Assembly: GCA_030146615.1 (NCBI GenBank) | Contig: JASLBL010000245.1 | Span: forward strand, 1 to 58,678 | DNA from: Actinomycetes bacterium | GTDB taxonomy: Bacteria; Actinomycetota; CALGFH01 | DNA length: 58,678 nucleotides | Direction: 5' to 3' | Part shown: positions 8,445 through 16,378 of the stretch, one piece after another | How the letters are laid out: each line of letters opens with the position of its first letter | How positions within the stretch are numbered: position 1 is the stretch's first letter | The notes under the pieces: generated by a model | Seen by the model: the letters and a program-made list of their open reading frames with translations, nothing else | Database searches by the model: none | What the model was told of the DNA's origin: nothing | Program-made: the position numbers and the translations under genes

Positions 8445-9620
8445 TCAGCCGAGCTTGGTCAGGGCCCGGCGAAGGTTGCGGACGCCCTGGCCGATGCGCT
8501 GCTCGTTCTCGATCAGGGCGAAGCGCACGTGGCCGTCGCCGCCCGGGCCGAAGCCGACGCCCGGGGAGGTGGCCACCTTGGCCTCCTTGACCAGCATGGA
8601 GGCGAACTCGACCGAGCCCAGCTCCCGGTAGGGCTCGGGGATCGGCGCCCAGACGAACATGGTCCCCTTGGGCGGCTCGACCTCCCAGCCGATCCGGGCC
8701 AGCCCGTCGCAGAGGGCGTCGCGGCGCGACTGGTAGACCGCCTGGGCCCGCTCAGGGTGGTCGGGATCCTCGTTCAGGGTCACGGTGGCGGCGATCTGGA
8801 TCGGCTGGAAGGCGCCGTAGTCGAGGTAGGACTTGAGCTTGGCCAGGGCCTGCACGACCTCGGCCTTGCCGACCAGATACGCCATGCGCCAGCCGGCCAT
8901 GGAGAAGGCCTTGGTCATCGAGTACAGCTCGACCGCGCACTCCTTGGCCCCGTCGGCCTGGAGGATCGAGGGCGGACGGAAGCCGTCGAAGCCGAGCTCG
9001 GCGTAGGCGTTGTCGTGGACCAGCAGAACCTCGTTCTCGCGGGCGAAGTCGACCATCCGCTGCATGAAGGCCAGGTCGACGCAGGTGGTCGTCGGGTTGT
9101 GGGGAAACGAGAGCACGATCACCCGGGGCCGGGGCCAGGAGAAGCGGTAGGCCTGCTGGACGTTCCCGAAGAAGTCCTCGCCGGTGCCGACCGGGATCTC
9201 GCGGACCTCGGCCCCGGCGAACAGCGGCCCCCAGATGTGGATGGGGTACGACGGCGACGGCACCAGGGCGGCGTCGCCCGGCTGGAGCAGCACCCACATC
9301 AGGTGGGAGAAGCCCTCCTTGGCTCCGATGGTGGTGATCGCCTCGGTCTCGGGGTCCAGGTCCACCCCGAAGCGCCGCCGGTAGAGGTCGGCCACGGCCT
9401 GACGCAGCTTGGGGATGCCCCGGCTGGCCGAGTAGCGGTGGTTACGGGGGTTGCGGACAGCCTCACAGAGCTTGTCGACGGCCGTCGGGGGCGAGGGCAG
9501 GTCGGGGTTGCCGAAGCCGAGGTCGATCACGTCCTCGCCGGCCCGCCTGGCCGCCACCTTGAGCCCGTCGATGATGGTGAAGACGTACGGCGGCAGGTTC
9601 GTGATCCGGCGGAACTCCAC
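8445..9620 (-). CDS. class I/II PLP-dependent aminotransferase, AlaC-like
   Basis: A 391-residue fold-type I aminotransferase. The PLP lysine sits in SMTKAFSMAGWR, as in the AlaC/DapL-like group, with VIDLGFGNPD and YSASRGIPKLR near the N-terminus, LSFPHNPTTT and the C-terminal GDGHVRFALIENE arginine segment. AlaC-type enzymes interconvert pyruvate/glutamate and alanine/2-oxoglutarate; other branches act on diaminopimelate or methionine. The GTG at 9620 has GGGGG about 7 bases upstream. It converges with the Lrp/AsnC gene, leaving 6 bp. Being next to a nitrogen-compound operon and a Lrp-type regulator, it could move the released amino group, but it could equally serve alanine synthesis. Confidence 0.87.
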   Translation of the reverse strand: MEFRRITNLPPYVFTIIDGLKVAARRAGEDVIDLGFGNPDLPSPPTAVDKLCEAVRNPRNHRYSASRGIPKLRQAVADLYRRRFGVDLDPETEAITTIGAKEGFSHLMWVLLQPGDAALVPSPSYPIHIWGPLFAGAEVREIPVGTGEDFFGNVQQAYRFSWPRPRVIVLSFPHNPTTTCVDLAFMQRMVDFARENEVLLVHDNAYAELGFDGFRPPSILQADGAKECAVELYSMTKAFSMAGWRMAYLVGKAEVVQALAKLKSYLDYGAFQPIQIAATVTLNEDPDHPERAQAVYQSRRDALCDGLARIGWEVEPPKGTMFVWAPIPEPYRELGSVEFASMLVKEAKVATSPGVGFGPGGDGHVRFALIENEQRIGQGVRNLRRALTKLG

Positions 9621-9713
9621 GGGCAACCCCCATCTGGCAGAGCGTGAAGCTGGAAGCCTACCCGCTCGAGGGAACCAGACCGCCGGGGCCGGTGCCCGTC
9701 CTACCGGCCGGGG

Positions 9714-9914
9714 GTGCCGGTCCGGGAGGTGGTCGGCCAGGGGCACGTGCTCACCGGCGCCGACGGCGGCTACCGGTTCCAGAGCGACCCGCCCGAGCAC
9801 ATCCACATGCTCGTCTCGGCCGAGGGGTTCGAGCCGCTGGCCAGCAACCGCTACCACCCCGAGGGCAGGTCTGCCGGCCGCTTCGACGTCCTGCTCACGC
9901 CGGCCCGGTCCTGA
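9714..9914 (+). pseudogene. remnant of an intradiol ring-cleavage dioxygenase-like protein
   Basis: Only about 66 codons are open from a GTG at 9714. They read VREVVGQGHVLTGADGGYRF, then PPEHIHMLVSAEGFEPL and finally GRFDVLLTP. This matches the end of intradiol dioxygenase-like proteins (GADGRYRF, HIHxxVSAPGF, FDLVL), but the roughly 25 residues normally lying between the GHVL and TGADG segments are absent. Just upstream, frame 2 carries KLEAYPLEGT without continuing, so the 5' part seems lost or frame-shifted. It lies between the aminotransferase start and a J-domain gene. I read it as a decayed gene; a short functional peptide cannot be ruled out. Confidence 0.4.
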
Positions 9915-9957
9915 CGGTTGGCGGGTGGCGGCGGCCCTCGGGTAACGTCCTGCCCTT

Positions 9958-10779
9958 GTGAAGGACCCGATCTCGCCGATGGAGTGGCATCCCGGCCCCG
10001 GGGCGGAGGAGCTCATCCGCCGCAAGGCGCAGCTCCACGTGCTCTCCAAGGAGCTGCTGGACCGCGAGCGCGGCCTGGCCGCCTTCCGCAACGAGCTGCA
10101 CGCCTTCGAGACCAGCTACCGCAAGGCGCTCGGCTCCCGCTACGCCCGGCTCGACGAGCTGGCCGAGCGGCTGGACGAGACGGCCGCGCCCGGCCAGGAC
10201 CCCGGGCAGCCCGATCCCGACGGCGACGACCCGGCCGAGCGCTACCCCGGCCAGGGCGTGCCCGGCGGCCAGAACTGGGCCTGGGGGGAGCGCGAGCCGG
10301 ACAGGGAGCCGGAGCGGCGGCCGGTGATCGGCGACGAGGCCAAGCGGCTGTTCCGCCAGCTGGCCCGCCTCATCCATCCCGACCTGGCCGGCGACCCCAA
10401 GGAGCGGGAGCGGCGGACCAACCTGATGGTGGCGGCCAACGACGCCTACGAGCAGGGCGACGTGGCCGCCCTGGAGCGCATGCTGGCCGACTGGCACGCC
10501 AGCCCCGAGGCCGTGACCGGCAGCGGGGCCGCGGCCGAGCTGGAGCGGACGCTGCGCCGCATCGCCCAGGTCGAGGCGGGCATCAAGCGGATCGACGAGG
10601 AGCTGGCCGAGCTGGAGGCCTCGGCCATGGGCTGGCTGCGGCGCCGGGTCGAGAAGGCCGCCCACGAGGGCTGGGACCTGCTGGCCCACATGGTCAGGGA
10701 GCTGGACCGACAGATCGGCGAGGCGCAGCTGGAGCTCGAGCGCCGGGCGGCCACGGCCACCGCCGGAGCGTGGGAATAG
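9958..10779 (+). CDS. J-domain-like protein
   Basis: A 273-residue soluble protein. Residues about 120-170 form a J-domain-like block with the diagnostic HPD tripeptide in LARLIHPDLAGDPKERERR. It is flanked by an N-terminal helix (RRKAQLHVLSKELLDRERGL) and a long C-terminal charged helical segment likely to form a coiled coil. J domains stimulate the ATPase of Hsp70 (DnaK). No zinc-finger or substrate domain of classical DnaJ is present, so this is a specialised co-chaperone or tether. The GTG at 9958 is used because no in-frame upstream start exists; an ATG at 9979 is possible and no strong ribosome site marks either. Downstream lies the Nramp-like gene. Confidence 0.75.
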   Translation: MKDPISPMEWHPGPGAEELIRRKAQLHVLSKELLDRERGLAAFRNELHAFETSYRKALGSRYARLDELAERLDETAAPGQDPGQPDPDGDDPAERYPGQGVPGGQNWAWGEREPDREPERRPVIGDEAKRLFRQLARLIHPDLAGDPKERERRTNLMVAANDAYEQGDVAALERMLADWHASPEAVTGSGAAAELERTLRRIAQVEAGIKRIDEELAELEASAMGWLRRRVEKAAHEGWDLLAHMVRELDRQIGEAQLELERRAATATAGAWE

Positions 10780-10843
10780 GGCCGCCCTCGCTGGGGTACG
10801 GTTGCGGCGACGCAGCCCCTGCGGACGACGGGGTGTGGGCACC

Positions 10844-12315
10844 ATGGCCAGGGACATCCAGGGCGGGCCCGGAGAGGCTCCCGACCACGGCGCGGTCGCG
10901 ACCACGTTCCCGACGAAGCACCTGCCGCCGGTCACCTACCGCGACATGCCCGAGCCGCTGTCGCTGCGCAAGGTCCTCGGCCCGGGCGTGATCGCGGCCG
11001 GGATCGGGCTGGCCTCGGGCGAGTTCATCCTCTGGCCCTACATCACCTCCCAGGTCGGGCTCGTCTTCCTGTGGGCCGCGCTCGTCGGGGTGGTGACCCA
11101 GTTCTTCATCAACATGGAGTCGAGCGCTACACCCTGGCCACCGGCGAGACCGCCCTGACCGGGTTCAGCCGCTACTGGAAGCACTGGGGGCTGTTCTTCG
11201 CCGTGCTGACCTTCCTGGCCAACGCCTGGCCGGGGTGGATCACCAGCTCGGCCACGCTGGTCACCTTCATCTTCGGCGGCGGCAACGTGAAGCTGCTGGC
11301 CATCCTCGGGCTGGCCTCGATCGCCATCGCCCTGACCATGGCCCCGGTGGTCTACACCATGGTCGAGCGGATCGAGTTCTTCAAGGTCGGGATCATCCTG
11401 TTCTTCATCGTGGTCGCCATCGCCACCGCGATCACCGCCGAGGCCTGGGGCGCCCTGCCAGACGCGGTCACCAACTTCGGCCGCCTGCCCGCGGGCCTGC
11501 CCCTTGCCCTGGTCCTGCCGGCTCTGGCCTTCGCCGGGGCGGGGGGCGGCCAGAACCTGGTCCAGAGCAACTGGATGCGCGACAAGGGCTACGGCATGGG
11601 GGTCCACATCCCCCGGCTGGCCTCGCCGGTCACCGGCGAGCCCGAGGCCGCCCCGGGCACCGGCTACACCTTCCGCGAGGACGAGACCAACCTGGCCCGC
11701 TGGAAGGGCTGGTGGGACGTTGCCAACAAGGAGCAGCTGGTCAGCTTCGTGGCCATCACGATCGTCACCATCGCGCTGATGTCGATGCTGGCCTACTCGA
11801 CCGTGTTCGGCGCCGAGGCCGAGAACAACATCACCTTCCTGGAGGCCGAGGGCAACGTCCTCAAGGACACCGTCGGGACCTGGTTCGGCTACCTGTTCTG
11901 GATCATCGGCGCGACCTCGCTGTTCGCCGCCGCCCTCGGGATCGTCGACTACACCTGCCGGCTGGTCGCCGACGTGCTCAAGGTCAGCTACCTGCGCGAG
12001 AACGAGACCTGGACCGAGAGCCGCATCTACTTCCTGCTGGTCTGGCTGCTGGTCGTCTGGAGCGCGATCATCCTGCTGACCATCCAGTCGCAGCCGCTGA
12101 TCCTGCTGATCATCTCCGCCTCCATCGGCGGGTTCATGATGTTCGTCTACTCGGGCCTGCTGATCCTGATCAACAAGCGGTCGCTGCCGCCCTCGGTCCG
12201 GATCAACGGCTTCCGCACGGCGACCATGATCTGGTCGGTGCTGCTGTTCGGGACCGCCTCGGCGATCGCCATCAGCGACCAGTGGGACAACATCAAGGAG
12301 CTGTTCGGCCTCTAA
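10844..12315 (+). pseudogene. Nramp-related metal transporter, interrupted by a one-base frameshift
   Basis: Two open frames make one transporter. From ATG 10844 the protein reads through LSLRKVLGPGVIAAG to QFFINME, then loses frame; the next frame resumes at ERYTLATGETALTGF and runs to TAA at 12315. One base is missing at 11119-11120 (ATGGAG-TCGAGCGC, where family members read NMEIERYTLATGE). Joined, it is about 490 residues with some 11 membrane helices. It belongs with COG1914-type Nramp relatives, but the canonical DPGN of helix 1 is replaced by an ASGE segment and the MPH of helix 6 is absent (GAGGGQNLVQSN), so it is not a standard Mn/Fe transporter. The intact remainder suggests either a recent mutation or an assembly error. 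Confidence 0.75.
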
Positions 12316-12324
12316 GCCGGCCCG

Positions 12325-12411
12325 ATGTACCGGTTCCTGCTCACGGTGGCCATCGCCCTGGTGATCTGGGCGTTGCTGGCGGGGCTGGCCGCCCTGCTCG
12401 GGTTCCTGTAG
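12325..12411 (+). CDS. 28-residue single-helix membrane peptide
   Basis: A short open frame starts 9 bases after the Nramp-like stop and encodes MYRFLLTVAIALVIWALLAG followed by LAALLGFL. It is a single hydrophobic helix with a positively charged N-terminus, the look of small membrane proteins that accompany transporters. There is no obvious ribosome site beyond GGCCCG, so expression would depend on coupling to the upstream gene. It ends 9 bp before the first cupredoxin gene. No family is recognised. It could be chance, but the composition and position favour a real gene. Confidence 0.45.
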   Translation: MYRFLLTVAIALVIWALLAGLAALLGFL

Positions 12412-12420
12412 AACCTGCGC

Positions 12421-12843
12421 ATGCGCCGCGCCGCCGATCGACCGCGTCCCAACCCGGTCTGGTTCCTGGTCGTGGTGGTGATGGTCGGCCTGGCGGTGGC
12501 CGGCCCGGTGATCATGGTCCGGGACCAGGCCGGCGACGACACACCAGCGGCCCCCTCGGCCGCCGAGGGGGCGCTGCCGGCGGCGGAGGCGGCGGCCGGC
12601 GGGAGCACGGTGAAGATGGCCGGGCTCGCCTTCGCCCCCGGGACCCTGACGGTGGCCAGGGGCACGACGGTCGTCTTCGACAACGACGACACCGCCCCCC
12701 ACACGGTCACGGCCCGCTCCGGCGGCGTCGACTCGGGCGTGCTCGACCCGGGCCGCCAGTTCAGCCTGGCCGTCACCGAGGGCTTCGACTACTTCTGCAG
12801 CATCCACCCGAGCATGACCGCCAACATCGCCGTGACCGGCTGA
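12421..12843 (+). CDS. membrane-anchored plastocyanin-like cupredoxin
   Basis: A 140-residue protein with one N-terminal membrane segment (PVWFLVVVVMVGLAVAGPVI), an Ala/Pro linker and a C-terminal cupredoxin domain exposed outside. Type 1 copper ligands are visible: His in APHTV and the Cys-His-Met set in YFCSIHPSM. Such proteins shuttle electrons or bind copper at the membrane. It begins 9 bp after the small membrane peptide and is followed after 12 bp by the DUF6529 gene, so the set is likely one transcript. The triple-cupredoxin protein downstream shares the same domain type. Confidence 0.85.
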   Translation: MRRAADRPRPNPVWFLVVVVMVGLAVAGPVIMVRDQAGDDTPAAPSAAEGALPAAEAAAGGSTVKMAGLAFAPGTLTVARGTTVVFDNDDTAPHTVTARSGGVDSGVLDPGRQFSLAVTEGFDYFCSIHPSMTANIAVTG

Positions 12844-12855
12844 CCAGGAGGCCTG

Positions 12856-13296
12856 GTGGACGTCATCGAGCTCCTCAACGACCTGACGGGCGGCCAGCTG
12901 CTGCTCTGGAAGGTGCTGCTGACCTCCGTGATCTTCGCCTGCGCGGGCCTCCAGGTGCTGCTGGCGGCCCGCTTCTACGAGGCCAGCACGGTGCCGCCCA
13001 TCTCCACCGGAGCGGCCTCGCGAACCCACCGCCTGAACGGGAAGCTGACCGTCACCCTGGCCGTCGTGGTGGCGCTGTCGTGCCTGGCCGGCCCGGCCGG
13101 GCCGACCTCCCCGACCCGGGTCCTGCTCCACTCGGTGTTCGGGAGCCTGGTCTTCGGCCTGCTCGCGGCCAAGTACACCGCGCTCAAGCTACGGCCGGCC
13201 TGGGGCCGCTTCCTGCCGTGGATCGGCAGCGGCCTGTTCCTGACCTTCGCCGCCATCTGGGCCACCAGCGTGGCCGACTACGCCACCGCGAGGTAG
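12856..13296 (+). CDS. DUF6529-like four-helix membrane protein
   Basis: A 146-residue integral membrane protein with about four hydrophobic helices (GQLLLWKVLLTSVIFACAGL, then three more) and conserved His residues in THRLNGKL and LLHSVFG. By sequence style and by its place between cupredoxin genes it fits the DUF6529 family found in actinobacteria; the His pattern recalls small haem-b membrane proteins, which is only a suggestion. The GTG at 12856 has AGGAGG 6 bases upstream. It could be an electron partner of the flanking copper proteins. Confidence 0.7.
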   Translation: MDVIELLNDLTGGQLLLWKVLLTSVIFACAGLQVLLAARFYEASTVPPISTGAASRTHRLNGKLTVTLAVVVALSCLAGPAGPTSPTRVLLHSVFGSLVFGLLAAKYTALKLRPAWGRFLPWIGSGLFLTFAAIWATSVADYATAR

Positions 13297-13301
13297 CCGA
13301 C

Positions 13302-14429
13302 ATGCGCGCCGTCCGCCTGCTCCGCCTCCTGCCCCTGCTCGCACTGACCAGCCTGGTCCTGGTGGCCGCCCCGGTGGCCGCCGCCCAGGACGGCGGGGAG
13401 GCCGAGATCGTCGACTTCGACTTCTCCCCGCGACGCCTCACCGTCGAGGCCGGGACCAAGGTCACCTGGTCCAACAATGGCGAGCGGCCCCACACGGCCA
13501 CCGACCGGGGCGGCACCTTCGACACCAAGCCGATCGCCCCCGGGGCCAGCGCCGAGGTCACCCTGAGCACGCCGGGGACCTACTTCTACTTCTGCCGTAT
13601 CAACCCGGCCAAGATGAACGGGGTCCTGACCGTCGCGCCAGGAGCCGACGAGGCCAGGACGGCCCGGGTCCAGGCGGTCGACCCGGGACAGATCGGCGAC
13701 AAGCTCCGCTTCGACCCATCGGAGCTGACCGTGGCCGCCGGGACCACCCTGCTGGTGGCCAACGTCGGCGGCAAGCCGCACTCCCTGACCGCCGACGACG
13801 GCTCCTTCGACACCGGCATCATCGACCCGGGCGCCCAGGGGGGCCGCTTCGCCGGCAAGAACGCCAGCGTGACCCTCAACCAGGCCGGCACCTTCAAGTT
13901 CCACTGCGAGATCCACCCGGCGGCCATGAAGGGCACGGTGACGGTCACCGGCGAGGCCGCCGCCGGCGGCCCGGCCCAGGCGTCGGCCGGGCCACGGGAG
14001 GTCGACGTTGGCGCGGTCGACTTCGCCTTCGAGCCCAAGGACGCCTCGGTGGCGGCCGGCGGCAAGGTCACGGTCACCAACCGGGGCCAGGCCCCCCACA
14101 CCATGACCCTGGACGACGTCGACCTCGACACCGGCAGCATCGACCCCGGAGCCAGCGCCGAGCTGACCGCCCCCGACGCGCCAGGCAGCTACAGCTACCG
14201 CTGCGCCGTCCACCCAGGCCGAATGCGAGGCGTCCTGGTCGTCCTCGGCCGCGACACCGAGGACCCGAACGCCCAGGCCGCCGCCCCATCCGCCGCAACC
14301 CCGGCCGCAAGTGGTGGCGGCCCGAGCGGCGGCGTCACCGCCTTCGTCCTGGCCACCGCCGTGGTCGCCGCCTTCCTCGGCGGGATCGGGATCAGCGCGT
14401 TCGCCCTCCGCCGCCGCACCGCGACCTGA
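13302..14429 (+). CDS. secreted protein with three tandem cupredoxin domains
   Basis: A 375-residue exported protein: signal peptide MRAVRLLRLLPLLALTSLVL ending near VAAAQ, three cupredoxin domains (about 30-108, 118-215, 228-315), an Ala/Pro/Gly linker and a C-terminal membrane helix with a basic tail (FALRRRTAT). Copper ligands are His in RPHTA, KPHSL and APHTM, and then FCRINPAKM, HCEIHPAAM and RCAVHPGRM. Domain 1 therefore has Asn where domains 2 and 3 have the second His. ATG 13302 is 5 bp after the DUF6529 stop. The protein is probably anchored at the outer face of the membrane and binds two or three coppers. Confidence 0.85.
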   Translation: MRAVRLLRLLPLLALTSLVLVAAPVAAAQDGGEAEIVDFDFSPRRLTVEAGTKVTWSNNGERPHTATDRGGTFDTKPIAPGASAEVTLSTPGTYFYFCRINPAKMNGVLTVAPGADEARTARVQAVDPGQIGDKLRFDPSELTVAAGTTLLVANVGGKPHSLTADDGSFDTGIIDPGAQGGRFAGKNASVTLNQAGTFKFHCEIHPAAMKGTVTVTGEAAAGGPAQASAGPREVDVGAVDFAFEPKDASVAAGGKVTVTNRGQAPHTMTLDDVDLDTGSIDPGASAELTAPDAPGSYSYRCAVHPGRMRGVLVVLGRDTEDPNAQAAAPSAATPAASGGGPSGGVTAFVLATAVVAAFLGGIGISAFALRRRTAT

Positions 14430-14504
14430 CAGCCGTCCGGCGCCGGGCGTCACCCACCGGAGGCACCCCTGAGCCCCTACCGGGAGGGTAGCCGACGGCG
14501 GGTC

Positions 14505-14535
14505 CTGGGGGCGATCGGGTGTCCACAGCCCCCAG
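14505..14535. terminator. hairpin between convergent genes
   Basis: CTGGGGGC (14505-14512) pairs perfectly with GCCCCCAG (14528-14535) across a 15-base loop. It lies between the ends of the triple-cupredoxin gene and the convergent thioesterase gene, a sensible place for a two-way transcription end. There is no T-run, so it may be a structural or Rho-assisted stop. Confidence 0.4.
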
Positions 14536-14592
14536 CGCCCCTACCCCCAGCACAGCCCGAGCAGCTGTCCAGAGCCCCTCGGCTACGGCCCC

Positions 14593-15372
14593 TCAGCGTC
14601 GATCGACGAACAGGGCCTGGGCGGCGCGGCCAATTGGTCCCTGCTCGTCGTGGAGGGTGGTGTCGGCCAGGCCGATGCCGGCGGCGGTGGTGGTCGCCGC
14701 CTCCAGGGCGACCCACTCGCCGGTCGGGGGGCGTAGCAGGTAGACGGTGAGGTCGGGGTTGATGAAGCGCCATTGCTGGAAGTCGAGGCTGGCGCTGACC
14801 CCGTTGCCGGAGTCGGCCGCGATCAGCACCCGGGAGAGGGGTGAGGGGAGCTCGTCGGCGACCAGTGGGTGGCGCATTCGTGCCCACACCGTGGCCGGGC
14901 CCAGCTCCAGGAACGAGCCGGCCACGAAGCGGAACTCCATGGCCGTGTGGTAGCCGACCTCCTGGCCGGTCGGGAAGAACGGCATGACCCGCCCGGCCGC
15001 CGGTGCCGGCAGCCGCGGGCCCGGGACCAGGCCGTCGGGCAGGCCGACCTCGGCTGTCCGGATCCGTAGGGCGGTGGCCCGTATGATCTCGTCCTCCCCG
15101 GCCCGCAGGCTGGCCTCGACCAGCTCGACGCTGCGCCCGCCCCGTAGCAGCCGGGTGGCGACCGCCAGCTCGGCCATAGGCGGCGGGCGCAGGATCTCGA
15201 AGGTGACCCGGGCGACCTGGAACCCAGGCCGGTCCGAGTGGCCCTCCACCGCCCGGCCGAGCAGGGCCGCCGGCGGCCCGGCGTGCTGGAGCCCCGGGCC
15301 CCAGGGGCCCTGGGTCAGCTCGGTGGCCCGGAACCGGTCCGGGGCGAGCGGGACGAAGAAGGCCTCGGACAT
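14593..15372 (-). CDS. acyl-CoA thioesterase-like double hotdog protein
   Basis: A 259-residue protein with the TesB/thioesterase-superfamily layout: an N-terminal half with FRATELTQGPWGPGLQHAGPP and FEILRPPPMAELAV, and a C-terminal half with SADSGNGV-like (IAADSGNGVSASLDF) and LEAATTTAAGIGLADTTLHD, typical of the second hotdog. These hydrolyse acyl-CoA thioesters. ATG 15372 is the first good start. It stands alone, converging on the cupredoxin operon and diverging from the small-protein genes. The substrate is unknown. Confidence 0.8.
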   Translation of the reverse strand: MSEAFFVPLAPDRFRATELTQGPWGPGLQHAGPPAALLGRAVEGHSDRPGFQVARVTFEILRPPPMAELAVATRLLRGGRSVELVEASLRAGEDEIIRATALRIRTAEVGLPDGLVPGPRLPAPAAGRVMPFFPTGQEVGYHTAMEFRFVAGSFLELGPATVWARMRHPLVADELPSPLSRVLIAADSGNGVSASLDFQQWRFINPDLTVYLLRPPTGEWVALEAATTTAAGIGLADTTLHDEQGPIGRAAQALFVDRR

Positions 15373-15468
15373 GCCCGCAGTCTAGATGCGCCGATCACCG
15401 TATGGGTGCCGCCCGCGGCGAGATGGGATCTCCGAGCGGTCTCGGACCTAGCTTCAGCGGAGGGACGT

Positions 15469-15519
15469 ATGGGTCGGCGCGTTCTGCTCATCGTCACCGT
15501 CCTGGCGCTGATGAGCTGA
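15469..15519 (+). CDS. possible 16-residue hydrophobic peptide
   Basis: An ATG at 15469 preceded by a clear GGAGG ribosome site (5-base spacing) opens a frame for MGRRVLLIVTVLALMS, ending at TGA 15519. It resembles a truncated signal peptide or a tiny membrane peptide. The DUF4177-like gene begins 13 bp later, so it might act as a leader whose translation feeds the next ribosome start. The good ribosome site is the only support. Confidence 0.25.
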   Translation: MGRRVLLIVTVLALMS

Positions 15520-15532
15520 TAGCGTCTCGCCC

Positions 15533-15772
15533 ATGTGGGAGTACGCCATCCGCGAGTACGTGCAGGAGTGGGGCGAGCAGACCGAGGACCGGTCGATGGC
15601 CGCCTTCCTGGCCGAGCTGAACCGGCTCGGGGAGGACGGCTGGGAGGCGGTCGGGATCACGCCACGGACCCACTACGACCGGGGCGGCGGGCCAGGGGGC
15701 TGGGACACCTACACCTTCGTGGTGCTCCTGAAGCGGCTGCGGCCGGCCGACGACATGCTGCCGAGGAGTTGA
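15533..15772 (+). CDS. DUF4177-like small protein
   Basis: A 79-residue soluble protein. It begins MWEYAIREYVQEWGE and has LNRLGEDGWEAVGITPR, the 'Leu-Asn-x-Leu-Gly-x-x-Gly-Trp-Glu' core of DUF4177 proteins, then TYTFVVLLKR as a final strand. The family is small, widespread and of unknown function. It stops 4 bp before the following membrane protein gene, so the two are probably cotranscribed. Confidence 0.65.
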   Translation: MWEYAIREYVQEWGEQTEDRSMAAFLAELNRLGEDGWEAVGITPRTHYDRGGGPGGWDTYTFVVLLKRLRPADDMLPRS

Positions 15773-15776
15773 GGCC

Positions 15777-16265
15777 ATGAAGAGCGCGATCCGGGTCCTG
15801 TTCGTCGGCGCCGCCGCCGGCTATGCGGCCAGCCAGGTCATGGACAAGGCCACCACCTGGTTCTACGGGCGCCAGAGCGACGCCTCCAAGGAGCGCGAGA
15901 ACCAGCTGCTGCCCGAGGGCGCCCCGATGGCCTCGGCCAGGAAGCTGGCCGCCCTGGTCGGGGCCGAGCCGACCGACGAGCAGGCCGGGCAGATCGCCAC
16001 CGCCCTGCACCAGTGTCTGGGGCAGGGCTACGGGGTGGCCGCGGCCGCCCTCACCCGGCGCGGGAACCCGCCCCTGGCCGCCGGGCTGGCCGCCGGCATG
16101 GGCGGGTTCCTGCTGGTCGACGAGCTGGCCAACAGCCTGTTCTTCACCCCGCCGCCCCAGGCCTACCCGGCCGAGAGCCACCTGCGCGGGCTCGTCGGCC
16201 ACCTCACCTTCGGCGCCGTCCTCGGCGTCCTCCTGGCCGTGGCCAGGCGGCTGCGCCTGCTCTAG
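15777..16265 (+). CDS. YagU/DUF1440-like membrane protein
   Basis: A 162-residue protein with three to four hydrophobic segments: VLFVGAAAGYAASQVMDKAT at the start, a central LAAGLAAGMGGFLLVDEL and a C-terminal TFGAVLGVLLAVARRL. The early 'AGYAASQVMDKATTWFYGRQ' stretch resembles the DUF1440 (YagU) family of inner membrane proteins. Function is not established. ATG 15777 is 4 bp after the DUF4177-like stop and the gene ends 75 bp from convergent glcF. Confidence 0.6.
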   Translation: MKSAIRVLFVGAAAGYAASQVMDKATTWFYGRQSDASKERENQLLPEGAPMASARKLAALVGAEPTDEQAGQIATALHQCLGQGYGVAAAALTRRGNPPLAAGLAAGMGGFLLVDELANSLFFTPPPQAYPAESHLRGLVGHLTFGAVLGVLLAVARRLRLL

Positions 16266-16289
16266 CGGTCCAGCAGCGAGCTCGGCTGG

Positions 16290-16378
16290 GCGCCGCTGAC
16301 TACCGCCGTTCAAGGAGCGAGGCGGGGGTTGCGCCGCTGACTACCGCCGTTCAAGGAGCGAGGCGGGGGTTGCGCCGC
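16290..16378. repeat. 41-bp tandem duplication over the glcF stop codon
   Basis: The 41-bp unit beginning GCGCCGCTGACTACCGCCGT occurs at 16290-16330 and again, identical, at 16331-16371, followed by the first 7 bases of a third copy (16372-16378). The second copy contains the glcF stop and its last 10 codons; the first copy repeats that sequence beyond the stop. The perfect identity points to a recent slippage or unequal-exchange event. Confidence 0.85.
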
